Assembly (NCBI RefSeq): GCF_002812205.1
Contig: NZ_NPEA01000004.1
Location: forward strand, 389,231-453,230
Direction of reading: 5' to 3'
DNA: 64,000 nt
DNA from: Leptospira neocaledonica
GTDB lineage: Bacteria; Spirochaetota; Leptospiria; Leptospirales; Leptospiraceae
Shown: piece by piece, positions 1 through 8,378 of the stretch
Numbering within the stretch: the stretch's first letter is position 1
Layout: every line of letters starts with the position of its first letter
The notes under the pieces: generated by a model
What the model was told of the DNA's origin: nothing
Seen by the model: only the letters and a program-made list of their open reading frames with translations
Databases searched by the model: none
Program-made: the position numbers and the translations under genes

Positions 1-699
1 CCTACGAAAACTGCAGCTCAATCCAATGAGACTCGCGGAGTTCAATTAAAGGACAAAGTTCTAGTATACATTGCTGCAAACGGCTTCAGCAAAGTGCATA
101 TCCTTGGCCACTCTCAAGGTGGATTGGATAGCCGTTATGCTATTTCAAATTTGGGACTTTCTTCCAAAGTTTCCACTTTAACCACTTTGAATACTCCTCA
201 CAGAGGATCCCCAATTGCGGACATCGTGACTACTGTGCTTCCTGATTGGATTAAACCTTTTGTTAGTGCTATCTTAGGAGCTGTAGTTCAATTGGTATAT
301 GGTGGAGGAAATCAAGACGCTCTTGCTGCTTTAGGTTCCTTAACTACTAGCGGAACAGCGGCTTTCAATACCCGTACTCCAAACGTATCTTCCGTTAAGT
401 ATTACTCTTACGGATCTTACATCACCATTCCTGACCTAATCCAACACCCTTTAATGGGAATCATTCAACCTGCATGTGTTGCCGGTGGATTGTTCAACGG
501 ACAAGGTGGAACTTGTGATGGACTCGTTCCTTACACTTCTTTGAAATGGGGAACCTTCAATGGTGGACCTGATTACGGACTTCTAGTTACTGGTGTGGAT
601 CACTTACAAGCATCCAACACTTTGAATTCCGGAAAACCTTGGTACGACGTGGAAGGTTACTTCCTGAAAATGGCTTCCAACGCGAAATCTAATCAGTAA
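1..699 (+). CDS. Secreted triacylglycerol lipase-like alpha/beta hydrolase (5' end outside window)
   Basis: The frame is open from base 1, so the N-terminus lies outside the window; a GTG at 94 is internal. The C-terminal 232 residues show a bacterial lipase family I pattern. The nucleophile elbow GHSQGG has its Ser codon at 112-114 and is followed by a TPHRGS segment. The probable acid is the Asp at 517-519 in CDGLVP, and the probable base is the His at 601-603 in GVDHLQ. Known lipases of this type hydrolyse acylglycerols or esters outside the cell. Secretion cannot be checked because the signal peptide is missing. A strong terminator follows the stop codon. The family call is firm; the substrate is inferred. 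Confidence 0.85.
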   Translation, partial: PTKTAAQSNETRGVQLKDKVLVYIAANGFSKVHILGHSQGGLDSRYAISNLGLSSKVSTLTTLNTPHRGSPIADIVTTVLPDWIKPFVSAILGAVVQLVYGGGNQDALAALGSLTTSGTAAFNTRTPNVSSVKYYSYGSYITIPDLIQHPLMGIIQPACVAGGLFNGQGGTCDGLVPYTSLKWGTFNGGPDYGLLVTGVDHLQASNTLNSGKPWYDVEGYFLKMASNAKSNQ

Positions 700-717
700 T
701 TTCGAACGTTGTGTCTG

Positions 718-749
718 AAAAAAGCCGGGAAAATCACCCGGCTTTTTTT
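718..749 (+). terminator. Rho-independent terminator of the lipase gene
   Basis: Perfect GCCGGG/CCCGGC stem with a 7-nt loop, flanked by an A-tract and a run of seven T, starting about 20 nt after the lipase stop. Confidence 0.85.
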
Positions 750-821
750 ATGCCCAAACCTACGTGTAGAATATCGATTTTCTAGTTGGTATTTTTCTAA
801 TATTCTTCATTCTTTCCGCTT

Positions 822-1859
822 ATGAGTTTTTCCCCGAAATTTGCGATCTTGGGTTCCGGAAGTATAGGAACATATATCGGAGCGTACTTGGTAAAAGCAG
901 GGTATCCTGTAGTATTTGTAGGTAGAGAAAGATTAAAACAAGAGATCCAATTATTCGGTTTAGGGATCAGCGACTATAAAGGTAATTCTTTTACGCTCGC
1001 CCCAAGCCAAGTCCGTTATGTTACTGATATAAAAGAAGCTAAGGACTCGAACGTATTTTTGATCACAGTCAAAAGTAAGGATACGATAGAAGCAGGAAAA
1101 TCCATCCGTTCTCTTTTTTCTCCTGAAGAACTTTCCAAAATTATCGTAGTAAGTTTTCAGAATGGGGTTCGAAACTCGAAGGAATTGGCTTCCATCTTAC
1201 CTGAGTTAGACGATAGAAATTTGGCCGGAATGGTACCGTTCAATGTGGTAGCAAAAGGTAAAGGGCAGTTTCACCAAGGGACAAGCGGAGAACTTGTAGT
1301 TAAATCAAACGAATTCGGGAACAAAATCCATTCTTGTTTAAGAAAAGCAGGATTACCTTCTATCGTACATAAAAATATGGAAGGTGTTCTTTGGGGAAAA
1401 CTACTTTTCAATTTGAATAATAGTTTAAACGCACTTGCAGGCATTCCTCTCAGAGAAGAATTATCCCAAAGAACTTACAGAAAAATTTTAGCATCTATGA
1501 TCTTAGAAGGTTTAGAAATACTGAAACATTCCGGGATCCAACCTGCAAGCGCAGGTAAAATGATCCCTTGGCTCGCTCCTATCATTCTTAAACTGCCTGA
1601 TTTTTTATTTTTCAAAGTAGCTTCTTCTATGGTCAAAATTGACCCGGAAGCAAGGTCCTCTATGTGGGAAGATCTGCATCATGGAAGAACAACTGAAATT
1701 TCTTATTTGAACGGAGAGATTGTACGTTTGGCGGATGAGATCGGTCATAAGGCACCAATCAATCGTAAGATAGCTTCTTTAATTGCAGAAGCGGAAAGCG
1801 GTTCCGGTAGATCTCATTACGATGCGGAAGCGCTTTCCAATCTTTTAGGAATTATTTAG
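822..1859 (+). CDS. panE: 2-dehydropantoate 2-reductase (ketopantoate reductase family)
   Basis: This 345-residue protein starts with a Rossmann motif GSGSIGTYIGA at residues 11-21, as in PanE/ApbA reductases. It keeps the VKSKDT segment and the C-terminal domain start WGKLLFNLNNSLNAL, which carries the conserved Lys and Asn residues. In the family, NADPH reduces ketopantoate to pantoate in cytosolic CoA biosynthesis. The gene stands alone and converges with the next gene, overlapping it by 4 nt. Several PanE-like paralogues reduce other 2-ketoacids, so pantothenate synthesis is likely but not proven. Confidence 0.8.
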   Translation: MSFSPKFAILGSGSIGTYIGAYLVKAGYPVVFVGRERLKQEIQLFGLGISDYKGNSFTLAPSQVRYVTDIKEAKDSNVFLITVKSKDTIEAGKSIRSLFSPEELSKIIVVSFQNGVRNSKELASILPELDDRNLAGMVPFNVVAKGKGQFHQGTSGELVVKSNEFGNKIHSCLRKAGLPSIVHKNMEGVLWGKLLFNLNNSLNALAGIPLREELSQRTYRKILASMILEGLEILKHSGIQPASAGKMIPWLAPIILKLPDFLFFKVASSMVKIDPEARSSMWEDLHHGRTTEISYLNGEIVRLADEIGHKAPINRKIASLIAEAESGSGRSHYDAEALSNLLGII

Positions 1860-2791
1860 GTTTCTTTGTCACCAGGACCGGAAGCAGTATCTTCCGGTTT
1901 TCCTCTTCCAAAAACGAACCTTCTAACTGCATAAAATAGGCCTATCGCAGCAGGGATCAATAGTTTTGCTCCTTTGAGTAAGAACCCACCGATCACCGCA
2001 AACAATCCTGCTTTTTTCAGAAGTCCTCCAGCAATCAGACCTCCGATTCCATAAGCAGCTAAACTGTCTATTTTAGAATCATAGTCCGCATAACGGTTTC
2101 CTTCCGCAAAATCCACGCTCTTAAGAATTCTGCCCACATCATTTTCTACTCTTTTCAGAACGGTAATATCTCCGAGTACGTTGAGTAGAAGATAACCGCT
2201 TCTTCCTAAAACTCGAATATTATAATTGAGAGTGTTTGTTTCAGTTCCTTCGAATTTATATTCTTTTGCCCAATGCAATTTTTTAGCGGCAGAATCATAG
2301 TAAGGAGCAGAAGCCCAGCCGACTAATTCTAATCCGGAGTATCCGTCTTTTTTTCTCTGCTCACTTTCTTCCTTAGCGGAATCCTTCAGATCGGATAATA
2401 GTTCGTCGTATTTGATCTCTTTAGAATCTTCGTCATCCACATGTCCTTCATCTACGTAATCAATGGTGATCGCATATGATCCCAAATCTAAAGGTGTTTC
2501 ATTGTCAATGAATAGAATCCCAAGTCCAGGTTCGCTAGTTGGAGGATTTCCCCAAACATCTTCCAATACGATCTTGCTATCTTTCGGATTTAGATATTTG
2601 TAACCTTTTGGAACTTGGATATTTGCGATCAGTTTCCCATCCTTATTCGAAAGGGGCACAAGGTTAGTCTCATACTTTAAGGATTTGATCCATTTCATTA
2701 GGTCAGCATCTGTTTCAAATTTCTGAGCGGAAACAGGGAGGCTCCATAAGATGGCCGTAAAAAAGAAAGCGGCCAAGAATCGACGAATCAT
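1856..2791 (-). CDS. DUF2167 family membrane protein
   Basis: I take the ATG at 2791 as the start because a GGAGAG Shine-Dalgarno precedes it and the first residues form a signal peptide ending SLPVSAQ. A longer frame to 2854 has no such support. The exported part carries the DUF2167 signature (long aromatic/Gly segment with LEDVWGNPP and a conserved WA.APYYD region). The C-terminus has one or two Gly-rich hydrophobic helices and a basic tail. The function of this family is unknown. A GAACGAACGTT motif lies about 100 nt upstream. Confidence 0.8.
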   Translation of the reverse strand: MIRRFLAAFFFTAILWSLPVSAQKFETDADLMKWIKSLKYETNLVPLSNKDGKLIANIQVPKGYKYLNPKDSKIVLEDVWGNPPTSEPGLGILFIDNETPLDLGSYAITIDYVDEGHVDDEDSKEIKYDELLSDLKDSAKEESEQRKKDGYSGLELVGWASAPYYDSAAKKLHWAKEYKFEGTETNTLNYNIRVLGRSGYLLLNVLGDITVLKRVENDVGRILKSVDFAEGNRYADYDSKIDSLAAYGIGGLIAGGLLKKAGLFAVIGGFLLKGAKLLIPAAIGLFYAVRRFVFGRGKPEDTASGPGDKET

Positions 2792-2890
2792 ATATTCTCT
2801 CCGGATTGAATTCGAGTAACAGATAATATGCTGATCTAGAAGGAATTCGGACAACCAATAATGTTTAAATTGGAAAAAATATATTGAAAA

Positions 2891-2901
2891 GAACGAACGT
2901 T
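2891..2901. promoter_or_regulatory. Candidate operator, motif GAACGAACGTT
   Basis: The word GAACGAACGTT sits upstream of the DUF2167 gene. The same core ACGAACGTT occurs at 8241-8248 and 13718-13726, and a variant at 25815-25828, all between genes. The binding protein is unknown. Confidence 0.3.
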
Positions 2902-2912
2902 ATAAGACGGAC

Positions 2913-3521
2913 CTAAGGAGTTTTGGCGGTAAACAATCCCACTTCTTTTCTAACATGTTTTAGTTCCCATTCCTGCAAGCTCATACCTTCTTCTTGGGCC
3001 CTTCTCGCTCTATAGGAATTTAATAAACGATAAGTAATCGGATAACCAAGTAAGGCAAGAGGGATCCCGAAAGCAAAACCACCTACGAACATAGGAAGTC
3101 CCATCTTATCGAATAAAAAAATGGTCCAATGATACAATCCGCTGATCAGATCCATGGACTCAGATTCTTTGGAGATGGCTAATAACGTATCGAAACTGAT
3201 CTGCTGGAAAGGAATTCCAAATAAAAGTAAAACCTGTTTTCCTATCCAATAGAATAGAGAATAGAAGAACGGGACTGTGACTGGATTTGTGATCCAGATC
3301 ATTGCAATTGCAATCGGAAGATAAAAACGGATTCGGAGCAAACGAAGTACTAACCAGGTCCCCAATCCTAAATACATTTGCACTCCTACCAAAGGAGTCA
3401 TGGACCAGAGCAGACCTATAGTGGTTCCTAAACAAACCTCGTGGATAGGTGCGTAAGATTCTTGGAAAGGTAAGATGATTTGTTTATGGATGATCCGCCA
3501 GATCGTTCTGAGAAAATTCAT
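2913..3521 (-). CDS. DUF2062 family inner-membrane protein
   Basis: This 202-residue protein matches DUF2062: an N-terminal amphipathic stretch, a TTIGLLWSMTP segment, and hydrophobic helices around residues 35-60, 65-95 and 135-165, including the conserved WITNPVT motif. A basic C-terminal tail follows. The ATG at 3521 has an AGGA ribosome site. It lies 11 nt after the TPR lipoprotein gene, so the two are probably co-transcribed. DUF2062 proteins are integral membrane proteins of unknown role, sometimes fused to glycosyltransferases. No function can be assigned here. Confidence 0.8.
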   Translation of the reverse strand: MNFLRTIWRIIHKQIILPFQESYAPIHEVCLGTTIGLLWSMTPLVGVQMYLGLGTWLVLRLLRIRFYLPIAIAMIWITNPVTVPFFYSLFYWIGKQVLLLFGIPFQQISFDTLLAISKESESMDLISGLYHWTIFLFDKMGLPMFVGGFAFGIPLALLGYPITYRLLNSYRARRAQEEGMSLQEWELKHVRKEVGLFTAKTP

Positions 3522-3532
3522 TAGGTCCTGTT

Positions 3533-4318
3533 TTATTTAGAACTGGAAAGTTTGGAATATTGTTCCCAGGATTTTGAGTATTTCTCCATTGCTGGGAATA
3601 ATTCGAATGCTTTTTTTGCGGACTCGCTTGCTGCCTTCGGGTTTTTTTCGAAATCGTTTTGTAACTTTGCCAGGAGATAATAGGTTTCCGCTTTGATAAT
3701 TAGGTCTCTGTATTCAGTTTCTAATCCTTTTTTTAAGGATTGGATAGAAGCCACCTTGTCTCGATCCAATAAATGCACAAAGCCAAGCCCATAATAAGCG
3801 GAGCCTTCAGGCTTTACTTGGATGGATTTACTATACCAGTCTATGGCTTCCTCTCTTTCATCTTGAGAAAGAGATAAATTTCCCAGATCCGTAAGTAGCA
3901 TGGAGCTGTATTCCTGATCTTTGGTCGCCTGTGCAAGTACTAAGGCTTGTTTATATCTTGTTTCCGCTTTTTCGTAATTTTGTTTATGTTTTTCAATTTG
4001 AGCGAGCCCTCTCAAGCAATCGATGGAGTTTTTATTCTCCTTTAAACAAAGTTTATATTCTTTTTCTGCAGAAGAATCTTCTTTTCGTAAATAATGAATC
4101 CAACCTCTAAGATAATGGACCTGATCCATTTTACCGGTTATAAGGGCTTTATCCTTGGCCTTCTGAACTGATTCAGTTAAATGACCAGAGTCCAATAGAT
4201 CTCTGATTTCAAGAATAGAAGGTTCATTCTTCTCCCCTGAACAAGCGAAATAAGAAGCCAATACAAGTGTAACGCTAGCTAAAATAGAATAGTTTCTAGA
4301 AAAATGAAAACAGTTCAT
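3533..4318 (-). CDS. TPR-repeat lipoprotein
   Basis: The 261-residue protein opens with a signal peptide and lipobox ending YFAC (Cys about residue 26), then an acidic linker. From about residue 60 onward are at least four tetratricopeptide repeats (YLRGWIHYLRKEDS, YEKAETRYKQAL, EEAIDWYSKSIQVKP, YYGLGFVHLLDRD). TPR lipoproteins usually serve as envelope scaffolds. It precedes the DUF2062 gene by 11 nt in a likely operon. The partner is unknown. Confidence 0.8.
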   Translation of the reverse strand: MNCFHFSRNYSILASVTLVLASYFACSGEKNEPSILEIRDLLDSGHLTESVQKAKDKALITGKMDQVHYLRGWIHYLRKEDSSAEKEYKLCLKENKNSIDCLRGLAQIEKHKQNYEKAETRYKQALVLAQATKDQEYSSMLLTDLGNLSLSQDEREEAIDWYSKSIQVKPEGSAYYGLGFVHLLDRDKVASIQSLKKGLETEYRDLIIKAETYYLLAKLQNDFEKNPKAASESAKKAFELFPAMEKYSKSWEQYSKLSSSK

Positions 4319-4650
4319 AGATATGATTCGTATCGGTCTTTTTCATGCTCTTCCGAAGGACCAACATGGCAACAGGAATTTCCGAGTTTTGGAGTTGATT
4401 TGCCAAAATACTTCTTTTTTCGAAAAAACGCCGTATTGGACGTATAATTCTTCGTTTTTTTTCCTCTAATCATCTTTGAAGTTCCAAAGGCAAACTTTAG
4501 GGCTACTTCTTCCGTATTTGCGGAATCCAAGCAAAAAGTAGAAGGTCAAATGTTTTAGAGCCGAATTTGGAAATTATTATTTTCCAAAATTCTCTCGAAT
4601 ACTCTTGTTAGTCGGAGAAAGATTGACGAGAAAATATAAACCGATGGAGG
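4319..4650. other. Intergenic region between divergent genes
   Basis: These 332 nt separate the minus-strand TPR gene from the plus-strand phosphatase gene. A 71-codon minus-strand frame (4315-4530) overlaps the TPR start by 4 nt, but it has no recognisable domain and an odd composition rich in Lys, Ser and Cys. I do not call it a gene. No clear hairpin or operator was seen. Confidence 0.5.
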
Positions 4651-6765
4651 ATGGTCCAACCTTCCTGCTCAATGCACACGGCAAAATACTTATTCTTCTT
4701 ATTAGGCCCCATCGGCTTCCTCATTTTCCTTTTGTCCCTCACGCCCTGGCATAAGGAGGAAAATTTACGCGCTTACAAAGGTGTAATCGACCTAAGAGGG
4801 ATCCAAAGTGCTAGTTCCGGCCCAGTAGATCTGTCCGGAGAATGGGAATTTTTCTGGAGTCAAGAGCCAGGAAAAATCCTGGAATCCTTTCACGGGAATA
4901 TGACTGTTCCAGGTTCTTGGAATAGAGAGACTGAATTACATCCATCTTACGAAAGACTAGGTTATGCGACCTATAGACTAAAAATTCTTTTACCAGATGT
5001 TTGGGTGGGAAAGGTCCTCACTCTAGGTTTCGGTACTGTTTGGAGTTCCTATAGATTGTATCTGGACGGAGAGTTCTTAGGAGAATCAGGAGATCCATCT
5101 ACTTCTCCTAAATCGAGCGTTGCAAGAGTACAGCCCAGATCTTTTTCTTTCGTTCCTAGTTCTAGTCAGATAGAAGTTTCACTTTTTGTTACGAATAATT
5201 TCGCAAGGCAAGGAGGGATCAGCTCTCCCGTTAAATTGGGTCCTTCCGAAGTGATGTTATCCACGAGAACCAGGACCATCTTTACTGATATTTTTGCATT
5301 CTCCAGTTTAGTGATCATGGGGCTCTATCATATATCTTTGTATTTATATTTAAGATCCAGTAAGGCTCCTTTGTATTTTGGATTCATGAGTATGGCAATC
5401 GGTATGAGGACTCTTGTCACAAACACAAGACTTCTGATGGAATTTTTTCCTTCGATCAACCAAAACGGGATCCAGATAATTGAGCAGATCTCTATGATGT
5501 GCGCTACTGGATTATATCTTCTGTTCTTCTATGAAACTTTCAGTGTTTACGCATCCAAACTTTATATAAGGATTTCCTTAGCGATCATCTCACTATTTAT
5601 TCTAATGACACTATTCGGTTCATTGGAATTCAATAGTAGTAAGGTCGCATATTTCCATTTGTTCATAGGGATCACTATCAGTTATGTGATCTATGTAATC
5701 TTCGGCATAGATTTTGATAAAGAAAGTAATTCTTCTTATATCTTATATGGATCAGGAATACTATTCTTAGGAGTAGCGATCGATCTGTTCTACACTTATA
5801 TTCTAAAGGTTTCCTCTCATCAGGTTTCACATATTGCACTTGTACTTTTCGTGTTCTTGCAATCTTTGGTGATCGCTTCTGATCGTTCATCAAAATATAA
5901 AGAAGCAAAACTTCTCACGGAAGATTTACAAACCATGAACCTTGAACTTTTCGAAATGAAAGAAAAGTTAGTACAAAAGGTAGAAGATAGGACCAGAACC
6001 CTAAACGATACACTGCAACAGATCAATAGAGAATTAGAGATCGCTCAAAACGTACAAAGAAAGATCCTCACTCCTCCGGAAAGAGAAATCAAAGGAATTC
6101 GTTTTGACTACGTATATAAACCTTTGGAAAAAGTGGGTGGCGACTTCTTAGATATCTCGGAAATCAATCCTGGCCAGGTAAGAGTACTCTTAGCAGATGC
6201 AGTAGGGCATGGAGTGCAAGCAAGCTTAATGACCATGGCCTTAAAAACGGAATACGAAGAGTTAAAAAAACTCCCCTGCCCTACCCATGTATTAAAAGAA
6301 CTGAATGGAAGATTTTTAAGAAAGTTCGATACTTTAGAAAGTATCTTCCCTTGTTTTGTGGCCGATATCTATTTAGAAAAAAAAGAAGTCCTCTATGCAT
6401 CTGCAGGGCATCCGGACCAGGTATTACTTTCACCGGATGGTAACTACGAATTACTTCATAAAACCGGCCCTATATTAGGACTATTCGATGATCTCGAAAT
6501 TGAATTTTCTACTTATAAGTTCCCTTTAGGAAGCCGTTTATTACTTTTTTCTGATGGACTCATCGAAAACAGAAGAAAGGAAAATAGATGGAGCACTGTG
6601 GAGACAATTGCAGCCAGGGCCTCCACACTTTCCAAAGTTAGTCTCCAAAAACTATTGGAAGAATTGGTCGTAATGGAAGAAAAATCCAGAGGGGACGAAC
6701 AAAGATACGATGATATCACCATCATCGCGATCGAATCTAGAGAAACCCCGGAATATCCCGCATAA
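4651..6765 (+). CDS. 7TMR-DISM receptor with SpoIIE/PP2C phosphatase domain
   Basis: This 704-residue membrane protein has an N-terminal signal-anchor and then a jelly-roll 7TMR-DISM extracellular domain (about 35-200, with LSGEWEFFW and VPGSWN). About seven hydrophobic helices follow (about 210-420), then a coiled coil (about 425-475). The C-terminal PP2C-type SpoIIE phosphatase runs from about 475 to 700, with metal-binding Asp498 in VGGDF and Asp516 in ADAVGHG. The family senses a periplasmic ligand and dephosphorylates an anti-sigma antagonist. No STAS partner is adjacent; one is encoded about 40 kb away at 45824-46165. The start could instead be the Met at codon 8. Confidence 0.85.
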   Translation: MVQPSCSMHTAKYLFFLLGPIGFLIFLLSLTPWHKEENLRAYKGVIDLRGIQSASSGPVDLSGEWEFFWSQEPGKILESFHGNMTVPGSWNRETELHPSYERLGYATYRLKILLPDVWVGKVLTLGFGTVWSSYRLYLDGEFLGESGDPSTSPKSSVARVQPRSFSFVPSSSQIEVSLFVTNNFARQGGISSPVKLGPSEVMLSTRTRTIFTDIFAFSSLVIMGLYHISLYLYLRSSKAPLYFGFMSMAIGMRTLVTNTRLLMEFFPSINQNGIQIIEQISMMCATGLYLLFFYETFSVYASKLYIRISLAIISLFILMTLFGSLEFNSSKVAYFHLFIGITISYVIYVIFGIDFDKESNSSYILYGSGILFLGVAIDLFYTYILKVSSHQVSHIALVLFVFLQSLVIASDRSSKYKEAKLLTEDLQTMNLELFEMKEKLVQKVEDRTRTLNDTLQQINRELEIAQNVQRKILTPPEREIKGIRFDYVYKPLEKVGGDFLDISEINPGQVRVLLADAVGHGVQASLMTMALKTEYEELKKLPCPTHVLKELNGRFLRKFDTLESIFPCFVADIYLEKKEVLYASAGHPDQVLLSPDGNYELLHKTGPILGLFDDLEIEFSTYKFPLGSRLLLFSDGLIENRRKENRWSTVETIAARASTLSKVSLQKLLEELVVMEEKSRGDEQRYDDITIIAIESRETPEYPA

Positions 6766-6771
6766 ACAGAT

Positions 6772-7134
6772 CTAAACGTTTTCCTTTTTCAAAAGGAAGA
6801 AGGTCCAAACTCCGCATAAAAATTCGAATCCACTCGGCAATAAAATCATAGGATGGATCCATCCTAATAATACAAATATAACCAGGACAACAAATTGAAA
6901 ACTCCTGGAATGAGTGGTCAATTTTAAGAATGGACGAATATTATCTTGGCCCATTCTAAAATAAAAATATCCTAATATGATAAGGGTCAATCCAACCACT
7001 CTTACCCACACATCACTTGCACTTAATAAAAAAAGACCTAAGAAAAAATTCGGAACAGTGATCAGAAGAAGTCCTTCGATCAGTAAAAAGATCCCGAAGT
7101 ATTGTACACTTTTTGCTGAGTTTATCATGGGCAA
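6772..7134 (-). CDS. Small four-helix membrane protein, unknown
   Basis: The 120-residue protein is almost entirely hydrophobic, with four predicted membrane helices (about residues 8-30, 40-60, 78-95 and 97-115). It has short charged links and a KKENV tail. No domain was recognised. It converges with the phosphatase gene, 6 nt from its stop. Length and regular helix spacing support a real gene. Confidence 0.6.
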   Translation of the reverse strand: MPMINSAKSVQYFGIFLLIEGLLLITVPNFFLGLFLLSASDVWVRVVGLTLIILGYFYFRMGQDNIRPFLKLTTHSRSFQFVVLVIFVLLGWIHPMILLPSGFEFLCGVWTFFLLKKENV

Positions 7135-7196
7135 TAGGCATATCCAAATTTAAAAGAAGGACAATCTATTTTTAAAAAGAAATCACACTCAGGAAT

Positions 7197-7228
7197 AAAA
7201 AAAGCCCCCAAAATCGGAGGCCTTTTTA
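7197..7228 (-). terminator. Terminator of the dehydratase pair
   Basis: On the minus strand an imperfect GC stem (GGCCTCC/GGGGGC) flanked by A and T tracts follows the 7251 stop by about 25 nt. Confidence 0.65.
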
Positions 7229-7250
7229 TAATATAAGATAAACGAAAAGA

Positions 7251-7667
7251 TTAGCAGATAACTACTAATTCTCCGGAAGCTTTTACTTCTCCTGATTCAT
7301 CAGCGGCCTCTACAGCCACAGTAAGGAGTTTTTCTCCGTTTTCTTCTTTCTTACGTTTGATCTTGCCGGAACAAGTTAATTTTTGCCCAGGCTTGGTCAT
7401 TGCTTTGAAAGTGACTCCGAATTCTTTGATCTGCTTTTGGTCTGCCCAAGAAGTACAAAGTCTTCCGATCTGAGCCATTACGAACATACCATGCGCGATG
7501 GTTCCGTCTAACCCGGTTTTACGAGCAAAATCAGGATCGTTATGAATCGGATTAAAGTCACCGCTCGCTCCCGCATAACGCACTAAATGTGCATGTGTAA
7601 TCGTATCCACTTTTAAAGGAGGGAGTTCTTGTCCTACTTCGTACTTGTCGAATTCAATCTTACTCAT
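7251..7667 (-). CDS. MaoC-like (R)-hydratase/dehydratase, HadB-like subunit
   Basis: This 138-residue single hotdog domain has the full hydratase-2 catalytic motif: GASGDFNPIHNDPDFA around residues 33-48, with Asp and His, followed by GTIAHGMFVMA. It resembles HadB of mycobacteria, the catalytic half of a (3R)-hydroxyacyl thioester dehydratase heterodimer. Its ATG has a strong AGGAGG site. The HadA-like partner ends 13 nt upstream in the same operon. Substrate chain length and carrier (CoA or ACP) cannot be read from sequence. Confidence 0.85.
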   Translation of the reverse strand: MSKIEFDKYEVGQELPPLKVDTITHAHLVRYAGASGDFNPIHNDPDFARKTGLDGTIAHGMFVMAQIGRLCTSWADQKQIKEFGVTFKAMTKPGQKLTCSGKIKRKKEENGEKLLTVAVEAADESGEVKASGELVVIC

Positions 7668-7680
7668 TTTAATCCTCCTA

Positions 7681-8133
7681 TCATTGTTCCGGCTTACGGA
7701 TGAAAATGGACATTTCAGCTTCGATCACAGTTTCACCTTTCGCATTACGAATTGTGGTGCGGAAAGTCATCGTATCCATTTTACCTACGGTTACGTTAAC
7801 ACATTCACCCTGGGAAGAAACCTTGCCAGGATAAAGAGTTTTAACATAATTATATTTTTCTTTAAGATGTAGGATCCTGGAAGTATCAACTCCCATATTC
7901 TCCATATCTTTCCAAATTTTAGGATATCCCCAAAACTGAATCACTGTCGGAAATGTTGGAGGAGCTGGAATGTCCTCGAATCCTGCTTTTTTTGCCGCTT
8001 CTAGATCGAAGTATATCGGATTGGTCTCGCCGATCGCTAGACAAAACTCTTTTATCTTTCCTCTTTCTACGTCGAATTCGTAGGAGTCGAGTTTTGTGCC
8101 GATCAGGTCTTTTGAAATGCCTTTTTCTGCCAT
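7681..8133 (-). CDS. MaoC N-terminal-type dehydratase, HadA-like subunit
   Basis: The 150-residue protein is a FAS1-type dehydratase/MaoC N-terminal hotdog domain ([41 protein letters not shown]). The catalytic Asp-His pair seen in the next gene is replaced, as in HadA-type structural or substrate-binding subunits. The tandem order and 13-nt gap suggest an obligate HadAB-like heterodimer. In mycobacteria this dimer dehydrates 3-hydroxyacyl-ACP in FAS-II; here the pathway is inferred. A GAACGTTC palindrome lies about 110 nt upstream. Confidence 0.82.
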   Translation of the reverse strand: MAEKGISKDLIGTKLDSYEFDVERGKIKEFCLAIGETNPIYFDLEAAKKAGFEDIPAPPTFPTVIQFWGYPKIWKDMENMGVDTSRILHLKEKYNYVKTLYPGKVSSQGECVNVTVGKMDTMTFRTTIRNAKGETVIEAEMSIFIRKPEQ

Positions 8134-8238
8134 AATCCTTTTCCTTGGGATTGGTTTAAAAACCTTCGAAAGATCGAAGGTCGTTTCTATGGCCCTATTT
8201 TTTAGACACCGATCTCACAGGTCCATTGAATTTTTAGT

Positions 8239-8249
8239 AACGAACGTTC
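8239..8249. promoter_or_regulatory. Candidate operator, motif AACGAACGTTC
   Basis: Contains the palindrome GAACGTTC, followed by further GTTC half-sites to about 8310. It lies between the divergent dehydratase operon and the sulfatase-like gene, so it could control both. Confidence 0.35.
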
Positions 8250-8378
8250 TGTTCGATCAAACAACCGTTCACTGAATGGTGTTCATCCGGATGATAGTCG
8301 CTTCGCTCCTGAAGCCCGCGTTGCGGACTATAAGTGTTGTAAGCGGACCCCTCAAGTAAAATTCTGTCCTTGTTCCTT

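Noticed and set aside
4315..4530. 71-codon minus-strand frame overlapping the TPR gene start by 4 nt
   Set aside because: No domain, no leader, odd composition and no ribosome site. The overlap could be chance.
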